A stretch of 64,000 nucleotides of DNA from Helicoverpa zea (GCF_022581195.2 NC_061463.1:1426001-1490000); one strand, 5' to 3'. Positions 11,401-21,974 are shown, counted from the stretch's first letter. The notes: generated by a model not told the origin, from the sequence alone. Program-made: numbers and translations.

Positions 11401-12374
11401 GAGATGAGGGTATGGTCAGGTATTCTACTGGCATCGTGTAAGAATTTTATTCAGAGGAAAAAACATCAGGGCAGTTAAGTAAAATTAACTTACTATATAA
11501 TATTATAAAGCTTAATTTTTATTTAAAAAAAATTAGTAACTTATTTTTTTTGTCAGTTAAATGAGTAAGAATTACTGTTTTACGACTTTGACTGCCGAAT
11601 GGCAGTGAAGTCTAACAATTGTGAACTTTTTCTTACCGGTAATACCGCATACATAACCATTTTTGTATATATCTATGTTCTAAACACATTATTTAAGATT
11701 CTTCTACATCCTAGTCCAAGTATTTCCTACATCTCGAAGTTCCCCGTAAACAAACCTGTCACGCCACTCATTTTTATGGTGAACCAGACAATACCTCCAT
11801 TATTATAACTCCACATTTCCGAAATTACTCCATAAAGTATCTTCACACGTTCACCATGGCATAGCGTAACGTATAAAGGCTATGTCAGATGAGCGCGATA
11901 AATCGGACGTTTGAGTGATATTGCTACGGTGCTATGTAATTGCCATTGTACATTGTAGTATTTTATGATAAAATAACGTTTATTAAAGAGGAAAAAGTTA
12001 AAATAAAGTGTCATGGACCATCATTTAAAGATAAATAAAAATTTCGAATCTTGATCAGTTGCAGTCTAAACATACTTAGAAATTATTTTTAAGAAATCCT
12101 ATCAGAACTGTGAGCGAGAGTTTTCTATGCCAAACACTATACACTTATAACTTATACTTTAACACTACATCGCTGCTGTTTCATCAATGTGGGAACACCT
12201 TAACAGCCACGGCCTCACTCTTATCGATAATCGATAGATTTGCGTTTCCAGACAATTGAGCATCAATGAAGTTCGGCTTCCAGAACATTTTACCACCTAA
12301 CCGACACGAGGTCTTTATAAAACTGTAATGAGGTTTCCCAAGAAAGTATAGTTATAGGTACCGGCCTACCTATA
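8431..12374. other. AT-rich stretch without recognisable genes
   Basis: No adenylyl cyclase exon, RNA gene or long repeat was recognised here on either strand. Short open frames (for example 8728-9006 and 9377-9754) resemble no family I know and have AT-driven composition. A degraded fragment at about 10690-10790 (GTTTTACCCGCGTTTCGTG and following) looks like the CCCGCGG dispersed repeat found at 48735, 50365, 59150 and 61510. If the host gene continues leftward, this is intron or 3' flank. Confidence 0.5.
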
Positions 12375-13334
12375 GTTCGGCCATTCAGAGAATGCGTTCC
12401 TGACACGTCGCGATTGAACTGACGACGTAACTTTGCAATGGCGTTGCAGTTACGATAAAAATATTTTTGCTGGTTGTTTACCGTTTTAACAATTGAGGAG
12501 CATTAAAACAACATTATTATATCAATAATCAATGAATGTTATAATTTTGTGCCAAACTGAGTGTCAAATAACTTGGTAAACAATATTTTTCTAAATCTAT
12601 ACTGCGCTATTACAAGGTTATGTCAGCGGTTTATATTTTGTAGTGCTGTGCTAAAAATAACAGGCAAGTATCGTAATCTGTTCTTATACAGTTATAATAT
12701 AAAATAATACGTTTTGATTTTCTTTTTAAGAATTGGAAAATAATGGACTATAAGACTTAATTATAACGTTTATGAAATATAAAAATAAAACTATGACCAA
12801 ACCGCATTTTTATACTTAGATTAAAAATGGTAACCCCAAATGGCGTTATGGGCCGCCATTTTGTGACGCTAAAACAGTCGTCCGTTGTCGTTTCGTGCGC
12901 ATAGACCACGTTTTTCAAGTGTTTTCGATCTGTTTTTATTTGATTACCCGGCTTTTGTTAGACCGAGATATCAGGATTGATTCTGTTATTGATAATAATA
13001 TAATTATACATGTAGGCGAAGATGATGATGAAGACACCACCTCCTCAAGCAAATCGGAGTCTGATTAATATTCTGTTCGCACATTCAATTCAATGTACTT
13101 GTAACAAAGAATAAATAAAACAATTTTATTATATGAATATTACCTTTTTTTGGTTTCCACTTAAATAACTAAAATATAAAACAAATGATTCCGCCAATTT
13201 AAAACGAAAATAATCTTAAAATAATGCGGCGGTTCATTTTGAAGGAACGGTAACGAACTCAGTGTTATGTTGTGCCCATCACTAGTCGTGACTAACTGAT
13301 AGGTGTCAGGAACGCATTCTCTGAACGGCCGAAG
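12375..13334 (+). mobile_element. Internally deleted terminal-inverted-repeat DNA transposon
   Basis: Two 37-base segments, 12370-12406 and 13303-13339, are inverted copies with two mismatches; both contain CAGAGAATGCGTTCCTGACAC. TATA flanks both ends, consistent with a TA-type target duplication, though the palindromic flank leaves the exact border open. The interior of about 0.9 kb is too short for a whole transposase gene but ends in a coding tail at 12961-13068 followed by AATAAA motifs. I infer a deletion derivative, perhaps IS630/Tc1-like. Confidence 0.7.
12961..13068 (+). pseudogene. C-terminal remnant of a transposase
   Basis: The frame reads DRDIRIDSVIDNNIIIHVGE and then an acidic, serine-rich tail ending SSSKSESD and a TAA stop at 13066-13068. 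Animal IS630-like (DDE_3) transposases often end this way. The same kind of ending is found in the transposon at 43459-44315. The frame is open upstream to at least 12841 but without recognisable domains, so the catalytic part is missing. The family assignment is an inference from a short tail. Confidence 0.45.
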
Positions 13335-13339
13335 TATAG

Positions 13340-13831
13340 TTGTTTGAGTTAGAAGATATTAGATTTTTCGTGTCAATTTAGGCTTCTGATGGGATGAAAC
13401 TTTAATCTCTTTTATTCAGTGGACTGTGCAAACACTCAATTTTGTCTTATCTATTTTTTATAAACTTTCATTTTGTGAATATTTTTTATTGAGTTTTAGC
13501 TGAGTACCTACTACTACCGCAGCTGCGGGTTTGTTTAGATTCAGCAACACACGCTGCACCCACAGGGTCATTTGTAAATTTTTCACCATAACAAAAAAAT
13601 AAAACTGAATAGGTAATTGTTTTGTACTAGAATAGAAATAAAATAAACACCATCAACAATAAAGTCTTTGTCTTTGCCGTCTTCAGCTAAATCTTGAGGT
13701 ACGAGTACGTTTTGAATGCTAACTGCCAACTTCAACTGCGACTGCATGAAATCGGTCGCAACTCTATTGGTTTGTATGTGCAATCGCCTGTATTGTTTTC
13801 ATGCATCACCAAAAATCACATAAAAACTTAC
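13340..13831 (-). other. Intron sequence after adenylyl cyclase exon 13832-14026
   Basis: AT-rich sequence with no coding signal beyond the splice donor GTAAGT that starts at 13831 on the minus strand. Confidence 0.6.
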
Positions 13832-14026
13832 CTCAGCAGCAATATACGCCGGTATAACCGACAGCAGCAGCCTCTCTTGCTGTTCCCTTTCACACTCCAG
13901 CTTGACTCTCTGCTCCAGACAAGTCCTGGTACCAGCGAAGGTGTTCCTGTGAGCTCGCTCCGTGAGCGCTCTGTAGTACAGCCCGATGCCGCTCGCTGAG
14001 AGTAGGAGTGACAGCTCGCAGATTAG
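13832..14026 (-). CDS. Adenylyl cyclase exon: sixth membrane helix and start of the C1 region
   Basis: This 195-bp exon (65 codons, phase 0 on both sides) follows the acceptor TTTCCCAG and ends at the donor GTAAGT (13831-13826). It begins with a hydrophobic helix, LICELSLLLSASGIGLYY, the sixth of the first cassette. It then reads through TFAGTRTCLEQRVKLE and QQERLLLSVIPAYIAAE. The latter is the hallmark linker before the C1a catalytic domain of membrane adenylyl cyclases, where vertebrate type 2 has a very similar QQERLLLSLLPAHIA. The following exon, with the metal-binding aspartates of C1a, was not found between here and BEL-1. This exon is the strongest evidence for the identity of the gene. 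Confidence 0.9.
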
Positions 14027-17000
14027 CTGGGAAAGATAGGAAAATTTTGAAGGCGACTAGTGGAAGAGTTGAGTTAGCTTATAAATTGCCAAATTAAAAA
14101 ATTGCTTATATTGGAATATATATACCCGAATTTGCATCTCCGAAGCTAAAAATATCCCACATTACGCTCACCAAAACTTGCCCAGCACGGTGAGAATGGG
14201 CAATTGCCAAGCTGTGGGACGCCTTTGACCTGCAGTGGACGTTTTTAGGTTGTCACGACGACAACGAAAAGACTCGCCGCTCATTCCAGAAGATATCATG
14301 GGTCTACTCTGAGTTCAAGTGCTATCGTTTGGTTTTAACAGTAAAAGCCCCAATACTCTCGAATAATACCGTGGTTAAAATCCTAGGTATAAAATAATTA
14401 TGATACACTAGCAATTGTTCGCGTCCTGAAAGACCTACCCGAATTCGTAACAGTTGTTTTACCGTAAAACTTTTCCAAACAAGCATTCTTAGAAGTAATA
14501 ACAAAGTAGAGACCGAAGCCGAATTTCCTCAACATGTCGGAAACAAAACTAATCACCCCACAAAAGCCTTATTAACCTATATAATTAACCTTTTACTTGC
14601 CCAGAATAACAAGGGAGTTAAATACTTCCATAAACAAAGTAAAATATAAAAGCTAATGAATTCAGCATAGGTATGGTGCACGCTTTCTTGTTACAAAGTT
14701 AACTTAATGGCGTTCAGTCACACGAGGTTACCTTAAAATATCTTAATTGTTACGTTATAAATAACTCTTGAAAAATAACAGAACATTATGTGGTGAAATA
14801 GAACTTTACGAGTCTTTACTATACTGCTAAAAGACGTCATTAAGATCACAAATATTAATGGCCACTTTATCAGAAGTACTAATAGTTGGAACCCAAATAA
14901 TAAAGAGTCATAAGTGGAGTTGTTAAGTCACAGTGTCAAAGACATATTGTTCTTTCGGAAGCTTCCTGAATTCCAACATGAGCCAATTCTCGCCATTATT
15001 CAACGAGACATACCGACGACCTTTTATATTAAAATAAATAAACCGATCCAGACTATAATTTGTCAATCGAAGTCTTTTCATACCTACATATTCACAATCC
15101 ACATATTCCATGTAATACGTACTTCCAATTATTGTGACTGAGAGCATCAAAATCGGGTCACCAGACATGCATTCATAATATTATTGACCCATAATATCGG
15201 AATCTCCCGACTGCACTGACATTCAATAGACAGCCAAAGCCAGCCCATGGAGAACAAAATGACAAATGACTAGCGGAGGTGCCATAACGAAAAATCTTCT
15301 AAGATACTTTCTTACAGAAATTCGGGTCAGCAGGGGACGAGGAACGTTACTATTTCCGCCCTTATACGCCTTCTTTGGACCACTAAAAATCGTTGATAGA
15401 TGTGTATCTCAAAGAACCCGAACTAATTGTTAGTTCACACGTAACTGATCTTTTTGGTAATGCCCACCGTACGAATTTGAGCTATAAGAATGTTCCTGAC
15501 CTACCTGCATTATGACATCTCTGCTCATGTTTCCTTATTCCTTGAGCCACCTATTCATTTACTAGGGTCACCATTCAAAATATTATTGACCCATCGGAAT
15601 CTCCCGATTGTACTGACATTCTATAGACAGTTAGACAGCCCTATTCACGTACTAGGGTTGTCAGTCAAGGTCAAACTGAAGTTTATTAGACGCCGGTGTC
15701 AAGGTTGTCTCGCAATGAAAACAAATAATATAAACGGTTATTGACTCTAGACACGGAATTGTAAGGACAGAGTATTCTAAATGAGCCAAGTTGTGACTTA
15801 TTAAGATTGAGTTTTTTGGAAGGTATTGTCGGATTCTTTTATTGTTATTTAGTCTTTTGTGAAAAGACATTTTCGTCGCATTCTTTTTCATTGGATTTAT
15901 AAACAGTAAGTTCTCGCAATAACTTATTTTAATCATTATGTACACGAAAATATCAAGTCAATGGCGCAAACTGGTATTTAGACAACGCAACACTCTCTAA
16001 AACATTTTTACCTGTACTAGGGCTAATCGATAACCTCAAAGATATTTTTAAACCCCACTAAGGCACTTCAAAGTAAAACATTCAAAAGTGACTTCGTACC
16101 TTACATTTAGAACAAGGAAATTACAGGTATCTACCACAAATAATGGGCCAAGTTTCCACATGAAATTCACAACATACGATGGTACGAGTTTCCAAGTAAA
16201 TTACCTACATACATTAATTCTGATAATTATTATACAGCTATCTGATTTAATAATTTTCAGGGTAGCATGTGTTGTGTTCCTGGATATTTTAAAGGTCATA
16301 TTTTAATTAAAATTAAGGCTTATTAATAATGCAAAATATTTATAAAGAATGCAACGTACAGTCTACATCAAAAGTAGCTGAACAATAATACATTTTCTAA
16401 ACTGCTTAACACGTGTCGTCGATCAGCAGAGTATTCATCGACTTTCTTAAGATTAGGATGTTAAGTAAATGGCGTTCCTGTCGTGTTCAGCTACTTTTGA
16501 TACTGACCGTACCTAAGAGAAATTAAAATTAAATGAAGTTCAGTTTTAAATTAAGAGCAGTAAAACCACAATGATACTACGAAATGTAATAAAAATAACA
16601 AGTTTAAAATCTAATTAATTAAATAAAAATTGCAAAAGCAATAACCATAAGCGCCTGCAATAACATTGGTAGCAACACACAATTAGCAGGCCCGAGTTAT
16701 TGCTTATCTGAAACTGTCAGGCGCTTTCGCTCGACTCTGTAAAAAGAGCATTCGCCTTGAAGCACGGTTGAATAGAGAGAATAGAGGTTTGAAACAATGG
16801 GAGTTACGTAACTATCGTCTCTTGCAGCTAGTTTAAGTTCTGTTTTCGTTTTGTAGATAGAACTACACAATTAAGTGGTTTTAAGACTAATTGTTTTAAA
16901 ACTGTGAGTGTGTGTGACTTTTGTAGTCTGGATTCTTTGCTAATGGTTTTCTTCACCTTTAGTATTTGTTGTTTTAATTACAAAACAAACGAGTGTGATA

Positions 17001-18570
17001 AATCTCTATCTACCATGGAGTTTCTTGCTTTTCCTTTTCCAAAGGAAATATGCTTTTAGAATGGGCAAGTAAAATCTTTTTGACGTTCATATTTTTTTTA
17101 CGGGCTTGAATGAAATAAAATGATTTGACTTTGATCTTAAACTAGTAGTCGTTAGTAATCTGTCGACATATTGCGGGAAAATACACAGAAAATCTATAGG
17201 TATATCTGTGGATATAATCATATTCCTACTAGACCACTAGTTTCTCTCCAAGGACAATAATTTTGGAAACAGTTATAATGTGATTACGCCATAATAGAAT
17301 CAAGCAAGAAGTTGGTAAGCAATATTATAACTATATATCACGATATGACAACTACGTAACTTACATAGCTTTGTTTGTCAATAACTATAAATACGGTGAA
17401 TGGTGAATTGTTATCGAAATAAGTTTCTAACTACGGACTTATTTAGGATAGTCTCATACATTTGGTTATTTCTATGTTATTCATTACTTACCTTATACAT
17501 TTTATTTTCTAAACTGTGTGTTGTAAAAAGGTTCATAAAGACATACGATCCATAGATTGTATTAATAGTTTTTTTTTACATATCAGTCGGAGTAACTTTT
17601 ACATCTATAATATCGATAAAATTTACATAAAATTAAGAACAAATCACCCTTAAAGGCGGTAGAAATTTCCTATGAAAACATGTCGAAAACATAAGGTTGA
17701 TCAGGCCGCTGTAATCATGATCTTAATCCCATTAATCTTGCTTCCTCTCCAATTTTATAAGGAGCTCAATACTGATGAGATTGTTCTACGAACGTACATA
17801 CCTACGTGCCCCGACTTGATCATGGAGTAAGGAGAGATGAGTAGAGATGTCATAACGCAGGTAATTTAGGGCCTTTGAGCGTATGGCACTCGTGGATTAC
17901 AGCTGAAAACCAGCATCAGATGGCGAGTAGGTACTATTGAAAATACGTACACTCTGGTTCCTTGATTATATGCTTAGCCGTGACCTTGTTTTACTTTTAA
18001 TTTCTTTTTGTATTTTGTGCCAATACTACATTTTTCTTTCTTTCTTCTTTCTCCTGGGCCAAATAATTGGGCATGACCAAAACGATCAGTAACGAGTGAA
18101 CTAACGAGGCGTTTAGGTTTTTGAGACTTCTGAAAACAATTTTTGTATTACAAAAAAATGTACGGGTCCAAAGAAGGCGTATAAGGGCGGAGACAGTAGT
18201 ATTTCTCGACCGGCAAACACCCGCATTTTGGCGCGCTACTTTCATAGGAGATTTTCTGCTATGGCATCTCCGCTAATCATTTTGTTCTCCATGGTCTTGA
18301 TATAATTATTGTATGTCTAAGGGGTGTGTCAGTAGGCAAAGTGATGGGTTTATCAATTATTGTAATCGCGTGTAAGGTTGATTAATGTTGGTATTAGGAT
18401 TGAAATTGTTATTCAAGGCTCGCTTGTGCCGTCGGTTTTACCCACGTACCGTGGAAAATACTTCACACACTCGGATAATGTAACAGCATATAGCTTCTCT
18501 CGATAAATACTAAAATAATGATCCCTCAAACAAATCAACCAACTTTTGAACTTAATATTAATAGTTATAT
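14027..18570 (-). other. Intron with short dispersed repeats
   Basis: No exon or RNA gene was recognised. A segment at about 15165-15235 recurs about 400 bp away at 15568-15640 (shared: ATATTATTGACCCAT, GGAATCTCCCGA, TAGACAG). Two blocks, 15245-15390 on the plus strand and 17985-18300 on the minus strand, belong to a dispersed repeat also found at 32695-33140 (shared: GGAGAACAAAATGA, CCTTATACGCCTTCTTTGGA). A small element at 16366-16501 has inverted ends. A degraded CCCGCGG-type repeat lies at 18425-18500. The rest is plain AT-rich sequence. Confidence 0.55.
16366..16501. repeat. Small MITE-like element with inverted ends
   Basis: The ends carry ATCAAAAGTAGCTGAACA on the left and its inverse TGTTCAGCTACTTTTGAT on the right, enclosing about 100 bp. 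Such a short element with near-perfect inverted ends would be a miniature DNA transposon; the target duplication was not resolved. Confidence 0.5.
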
Positions 18571-18976
18571 AAGGTGCTTTAATATTACCTGCCAGGACTT
18601 GAATGGAGGGTAGTATTGCGTTTATAGATTACAATAGTGAAGATAAATAATTGATTATTTGTCATTTTTTTTTTTCATACAAAAAAAATACGTATAAATT
18701 TGACTTAATTTATTAGTTTAACCATCTAGTAGAGTTGCGCGTTGCCACTCTTGCAGAACGGATAGAAAGAGATAGCAGTTGTTTTCATTGACGAAGCGAC
18801 ACTACGCGCGTAATTTGTGAACCACGTTATGCAGAGTAGAGCCAATGTTAATTTAACTTGTTTAATGTCTCAAATTGAATTGACTGTTCCGGGGAACGAA
18901 ATTCTTTCACTATTGTAATCTATAAACGCAATACTACCCCCCATTCAAGTCCTGGCAGGTAATATTAAAGCACCTT
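18571..18976. mobile_element. MITE with 71-bp inverted repeats
   Basis: The first about 71 bases (18571-18641) return inverted at 18906-18976 with one mismatch; they start AAGGTGCTTTAATATTACCT. Flanking TATAT on both sides suits a TA or TATA target duplication but extends the palindrome, so the border is uncertain. The interior holds no open frame of note. It lies 13 bp from the next MITE-like element. Confidence 0.75.
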
Positions 18977-19352
18977 ATATATTAGGGGCATGGCACATTA
19001 TAGCAGCACCGCAACAGCACGGCGTCGCCTCGAATTTAGACTACGGCTAGCTGCCAGCGCCCTAACTACGCGTTGTCCGCAAGGTGCCAGCTCGCCGCCC
19101 GCGCGCCGTCCGCGCGCCGGCCACCGCAAACTCAATATTATTTTAAGACAATTATGATTGAACACGACGCGATGACGTTGTTTCGCTGCCGGCTCGGAGT
19201 CGGCGCGTAATTAGCACGCCGTCGGCGCGCTGTACGCATGAGGTCCGCTCGCAAGCAGAACGCGGGCGGCGAGTCGAGTTGTGTGGTAGCGGCAAGCGCG
19301 CTGACTGCTCGCCGTTGGCTTTTTCATATTGACATTACGTAATATATTATAA

Positions 19353-19564
19353 TGTGGTGACCTACCTCTTTCGCCACTTATTGGTACTGGCCGGCTGGTT
19401 TGGCAGCTACGTTCGTAAAAATGAAGACTTGTCAAACCAGTCGGCAGTCGGTTTTTTCTCTTTGGTAGGAAGAAAATGTATATTTTTATTGTCGCAATTT
19501 ATCCTGTAAATATTATGTAAATATATCGATGTAAATACCAAACCCATTTATATTTCTTCCTACA
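19353..19564 (+). repeat. 5' LTR of the Gypsy element
   Basis: Starts TGTGGTGACC and ends TTCTTCCTACA; 212 bp, apparently identical to 21235-21446. Confidence 0.9.
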
Positions 19565-19566
19565 TT

Positions 19567-19577
19567 TGGTGACCCCG
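19567..19577 (+). promoter_or_regulatory. Primer-binding site of the Gypsy element (tRNA-Trp type)
   Basis: TGGTGACCCCG, two bases after the 5' LTR, is complementary to the acceptor end of tRNA-Trp as known for CsRn1-clade elements. The match ends after 11 bases, where TCTGAGC follows. Confidence 0.7.
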
Positions 19578-19593
19578 TCTGAGCACGACAACA

Positions 19594-20418
19594 ATGTCGA
19601 TCAGCAAAGCCGACGTTGACGGTGCTGAGACTAGCAAAGTCGGCATCGACGCTGCGGAGGCATGCTGCGTGGGCGTGCGAGTTCCACCGTTTTACCCTGA
19701 GAAGCCGGCGCTTTGGTTCGCGCAGATGGACGCGCAATTCGCGCTGGCGAACATCAAAACCGACGAGACGAAATACTTCTACGTCACGGGTCACCTCGAC
19801 CCGAAATACGCCGACGTCGTCGAAGACATAATCGCCAACCCGCCCGCCAGCGATAAGTATGAAAAGCTCAAGGCCGAGCTCATCAAGAGGCAGTCAGCTT
19901 CACGCGAGGAGAAGGTGAAGCAGCTTCTCATGCACGAGGAGCTCGGCGACCGGAAGCCGTCGCAGTTTTACCGGCACCTCCTCAACCTCGCCGGTCCAGG
20001 TGTTCCCGAGGAGTTTCTGCGGACGATGTGGACGAGCCGTCTGCCAGCAGGTACGCAGACCATAGTGGCGTCGCAATCCAAGCTGGACTTGGCCGAGCTG
20101 GCCGAGTTAGCGGACCGTATCCACGTCATCACCGGTCCCGCGCAGGTGGCATCAACAGCTGCCGTCGCCACTGCACCGTCGTCGTCCACCAGCGGTCTGC
20201 ACGCCGAGATCGCCGCGCTAAACCGGCAGATGCAGAAGATGGCGCTCAAGCTCGAGAGGTTATCCCGCAACAGAAGCCGTTCCCGTAGTCGCTCACGTCA
20301 CCGGTCCAGCTCCAGAAGATCGCAGTGCTGGTACCACCAGCGGTTCGGTGATAACGCTAAGAAGTGTATTAAACCGTGCGACTACACAACGTCGGGAAAT
20401 GCGCGGGGCAATCTGTGA
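19594..20418 (+). CDS. Gag protein of the Gypsy element
   Basis: This 274-residue protein begins with ATG in good context (ACAACAATG) shortly after the primer site. The capsid-like part, from about residue 30, has VPPFYPEKPALWFAQMDAQF, then DIIANPPASDKYEKLKAEL and GDRKPSQFYRHLLNLAG, wording typical of CsRn1-clade Gag. An arginine/serine-rich stretch (about residues 225-245) precedes a CHCC finger, CWYHQRFGDNAKKCIKPC, at about 246-263; most retroelement Gags have CCHC instead. The stop TGA at 20416-20418 lies 16 bases after a slippery site, so the pol frame would be reached by -1 frameshifting. The frame is intact, so Gag could still be made and could package element RNA. Confidence 0.88.
   Translation: MSISKADVDGAETSKVGIDAAEACCVGVRVPPFYPEKPALWFAQMDAQFALANIKTDETKYFYVTGHLDPKYADVVEDIIANPPASDKYEKLKAELIKRQSASREEKVKQLLMHEELGDRKPSQFYRHLLNLAGPGVPEEFLRTMWTSRLPAGTQTIVASQSKLDLAELAELADRIHVITGPAQVASTAAVATAPSSSTSGLHAEIAALNRQMQKMALKLERLSRNRSRSRSRSRHRSSSRRSQCWYHQRFGDNAKKCIKPCDYTTSGNARGNL
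20394..20400 (+). promoter_or_regulatory. -1 ribosomal frameshift site
   Basis: GGGAAAT fits the X XXY YYZ slippery pattern and is read G GGA AAT in the gag frame. Slipping back one base enters the protease frame (GGG AAA TGC ...), 16 bases before the gag stop. A downstream pseudoknot was not examined. Confidence 0.65.
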
Positions 20419-21214
20419 TGGCGGCCGATGATTGTCCGAGCGCTGGTCGCCTCTTCGTCACCGACCAAAGGTTGAAGATACAGTTTTTGGTTGACACCGG
20501 CAGCGACCTCAGTGTATACCCCCGGTCGGCGATTCCGCGACGATTAGGAAAAACAGAGTATGAACTGCGTGCAGCAAACGGCACTGTGATAAACACTTAC
20601 GGTTTTGTGAGCTTAACATTAAACCTAGGGTTGCGCCGCGACTTCGCCTGGCGATTTATTGTTGCAGACGTTACAAGGGCGATAATAGGTGTGGATTTTT
20701 TGTCTTATTATAATTTGGTTGTCGATTGCAGGAACCAACGCCTCATCGACAACCATACTACGCTCTCCACCCCGGCGTCGCCTGTCCGCCGCTCTGATGA
20801 TGTGTCTTCGGTGAGGGTGAGTCTCGGTGATTCCGCGTTTACACACATACTGCGGGAATATCCCGACATCACTCGACCTCGCGGCATACACGACACATCC
20901 AAACACAATACAGTACACCACATTCGTACTACGCCAGGGCCACCAGTATCTTCATCCCCACGCAGATTAGCACCGGACAAATTAAAAATTGCGAAGGCAT
21001 CAAGCCGGCCTTCATACTGCGTGACCCTGACACCACAGCACACTCACCACACAACACTATCGCACATAACTCACCACAGTCACCACTCGACAATAACACT
21101 CATCACTACTCACCTGACGCGGATAACCGAGGCTTACCTTCGGCTGACGATGGCGTCATCAGAACGACGCGGTCAGGACGTCGCGTCCACTTCCCAGCTT
21201 ATTATCGCCCTTGA
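20394..21214 (+). pseudogene. Protease and remnants of pol of the Gypsy element
   Basis: After the slip site the frame reads into an aspartic protease: the catalytic motif FLVDTGSDLSVYP has its aspartate at 20493-20495, and IIGVDFLSYYNLVVDC is the second conserved block. The frame then reaches RLAPDKLKIAKA, the start of the RT region in complete relatives. At about 20990-21000 it jumps to the pol C-terminus, which continues in another frame (IKPAFILRDPD to VHFPAYYRP, stop at 21212-21214). About 3 kb is missing by comparison with full-length elements. GAAGGCAT at the junction could belong to either side, suggesting a deletion at short homology. The product could be at most a protease with a frameshifted tail. 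Confidence 0.8.
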
Positions 21215-21222
21215 AGGTCTCT

Positions 21223-21234
21223 GGGGGGGGGTGA
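21223..21234 (+). promoter_or_regulatory. Polypurine tract of the Gypsy element
   Basis: A run of nine G followed by TGA lies directly before the 3' LTR, where plus-strand synthesis would start. Confidence 0.7.
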
Positions 21235-21446
21235 TGTGGTGACCTACCTCTTTCGCCACTTATTGGTACTGGCCGGCTGGTTTGGCAGCTACGTTCGTAA
21301 AAATGAAGACTTGTCAAACCAGTCGGCAGTCGGTTTTTTCTCTTTGGTAGGAAGAAAATGTATATTTTTATTGTCGCAATTTATCCTGTAAATATTATGT
21401 AAATATATCGATGTAAATACCAAACCCATTTATATTTCTTCCTACA
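21235..21446 (+). repeat. 3' LTR of the Gypsy element
   Basis: 212 bp, TGTGGTGACC to TTCCTACA, apparently identical to the 5' LTR; the ATAA target duplication follows at 21447-21450. Confidence 0.9.
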
Positions 21447-21601
21447 ATAATATACAAGATTGAATGCTCTAAATTGAATGACAACTTAAATGCTAGTGTG
21501 GAACCGTGCTGTGCGGTGCCGCTATACTGTGCCATAACCTTTAGTCTGTAACGATATGGTTACGATTTTAATATAGGGATTAAAATATTTTGTCTCTTGG
21601 T

Positions 21602-21642
21602 TGAAGCACAGCAGGCATGGCGAGCGCTATGGGACGCGCTAT
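21602..21642 (-). repeat. Partial duplicate of adenylyl cyclase exon 21675-21803
   Basis: CATGGCGAGCGCTATGGGAC and its neighbours repeat exon bases around 21743-21782 with about three differences over 40 bases, offset by 140 bp. The copy lies in the intron just downstream of the exon in the transcribed direction, without its own splice sites. Confidence 0.7.
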
Positions 21643-21674
21643 AATAAATGTGCTTATCATGTAATACTACATAC

Positions 21675-21803
21675 CTGCTGATAGAACTGCGACTCTTCAC
21701 CATCAGGGCGCACTCCCAGCGCCAGGCCGACGTAGGCCAGCGTGAGCACGGCAGACATGGCGAGCGCTATGGGACGCGCTATCGGCATCATTGTATGCAC
21801 CAT
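21675..21803 (-). CDS. Adenylyl cyclase exon: fourth helix end and fifth helix
   Basis: This 129-bp exon (43 codons, phase 0 on both sides) lies between the acceptor TTGTCTTTACAG and the donor GTATGT (21674-21669). It starts MVHTMMPIARPIALAMSAVL, matching the conserved YTMLP turn that ends the fourth helix in vertebrate type 2 cyclase. A hydrophobic fifth helix (ALAMSAVLTLAYVGLALGV) follows, then a short polar loop ending ESQFYQQ. It joins the preceding exon (PLPLFALIL) and the following one (LICELSL) in frame. The initial ATG is internal, not a start. The exon sits between the Gypsy insertion and BEL-2, so both flanking introns took retrotransposons. Confidence 0.85.
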
Positions 21804-21974
21804 CTGTAAAGACAAGAATTTAAATAAACCTTTGAAGAAAATAGAAAAAGAAGGGGAGAGTATAGAAGCGAGAATATTGCTGTAGTCAATTTATATAAAA
21901 ACAGGTCATCATTTTCGGACCACCATCAGGCAGATTTTTATCGGTTAATCATCATCATCGATCCTCTGCCAAAT

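Larger units (their letters stand above)
19353..21446 (+). mobile_element. Ty3/Gypsy LTR retrotransposon of CsRn1 type, pol-deleted
   Basis: Two 212-bp LTRs (19353-19564, 21235-21446) look identical by eye. ATAA flanks both sides (19349-19352, 21447-21450), a 4-bp target duplication. A tRNA-Trp-type primer site follows the 5' LTR and a run of G ending in TGA precedes the 3' LTR. The interior carries gag, a -1 slip site, protease and the tail of pol; reverse transcriptase, RNase H and integrase are gone. The CHCC finger of Gag and the primer site are CsRn1-clade traits. It sits inside the MITE-like element 18990-21535, in an adenylyl cyclase intron, antisense to that gene. It would need enzymes from a complete relative to move. 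Confidence 0.9.
18990..21535. mobile_element. GC-rich MITE-like element split by a Gypsy insertion
   Basis: The left end (18990-19022, ATGGCACATTATAGC...) and right end (21504-21535, ...GCTATACTGTGCCAT) are inverted copies with a few differences. Removing the Gypsy element and one ATAA duplication leaves about 448 bp. The left part is much more GC-rich than its surroundings (about 19010-19310). No transposase is seen. Confidence 0.6.

Noticed and set aside
15661..15945. Short minus-strand frames in introns as genes
   Set aside because: Most begin with TTG, GTG or an isolated ATG, lack splice context, and have AT-driven composition without any recognisable domain.
20376..21242. 288-residue frame as a single intact pol protein
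   Set aside because: Only the protease part is meaningful. After about 20995 the frame is shifted relative to the true pol tail, and its early codons overlap gag.
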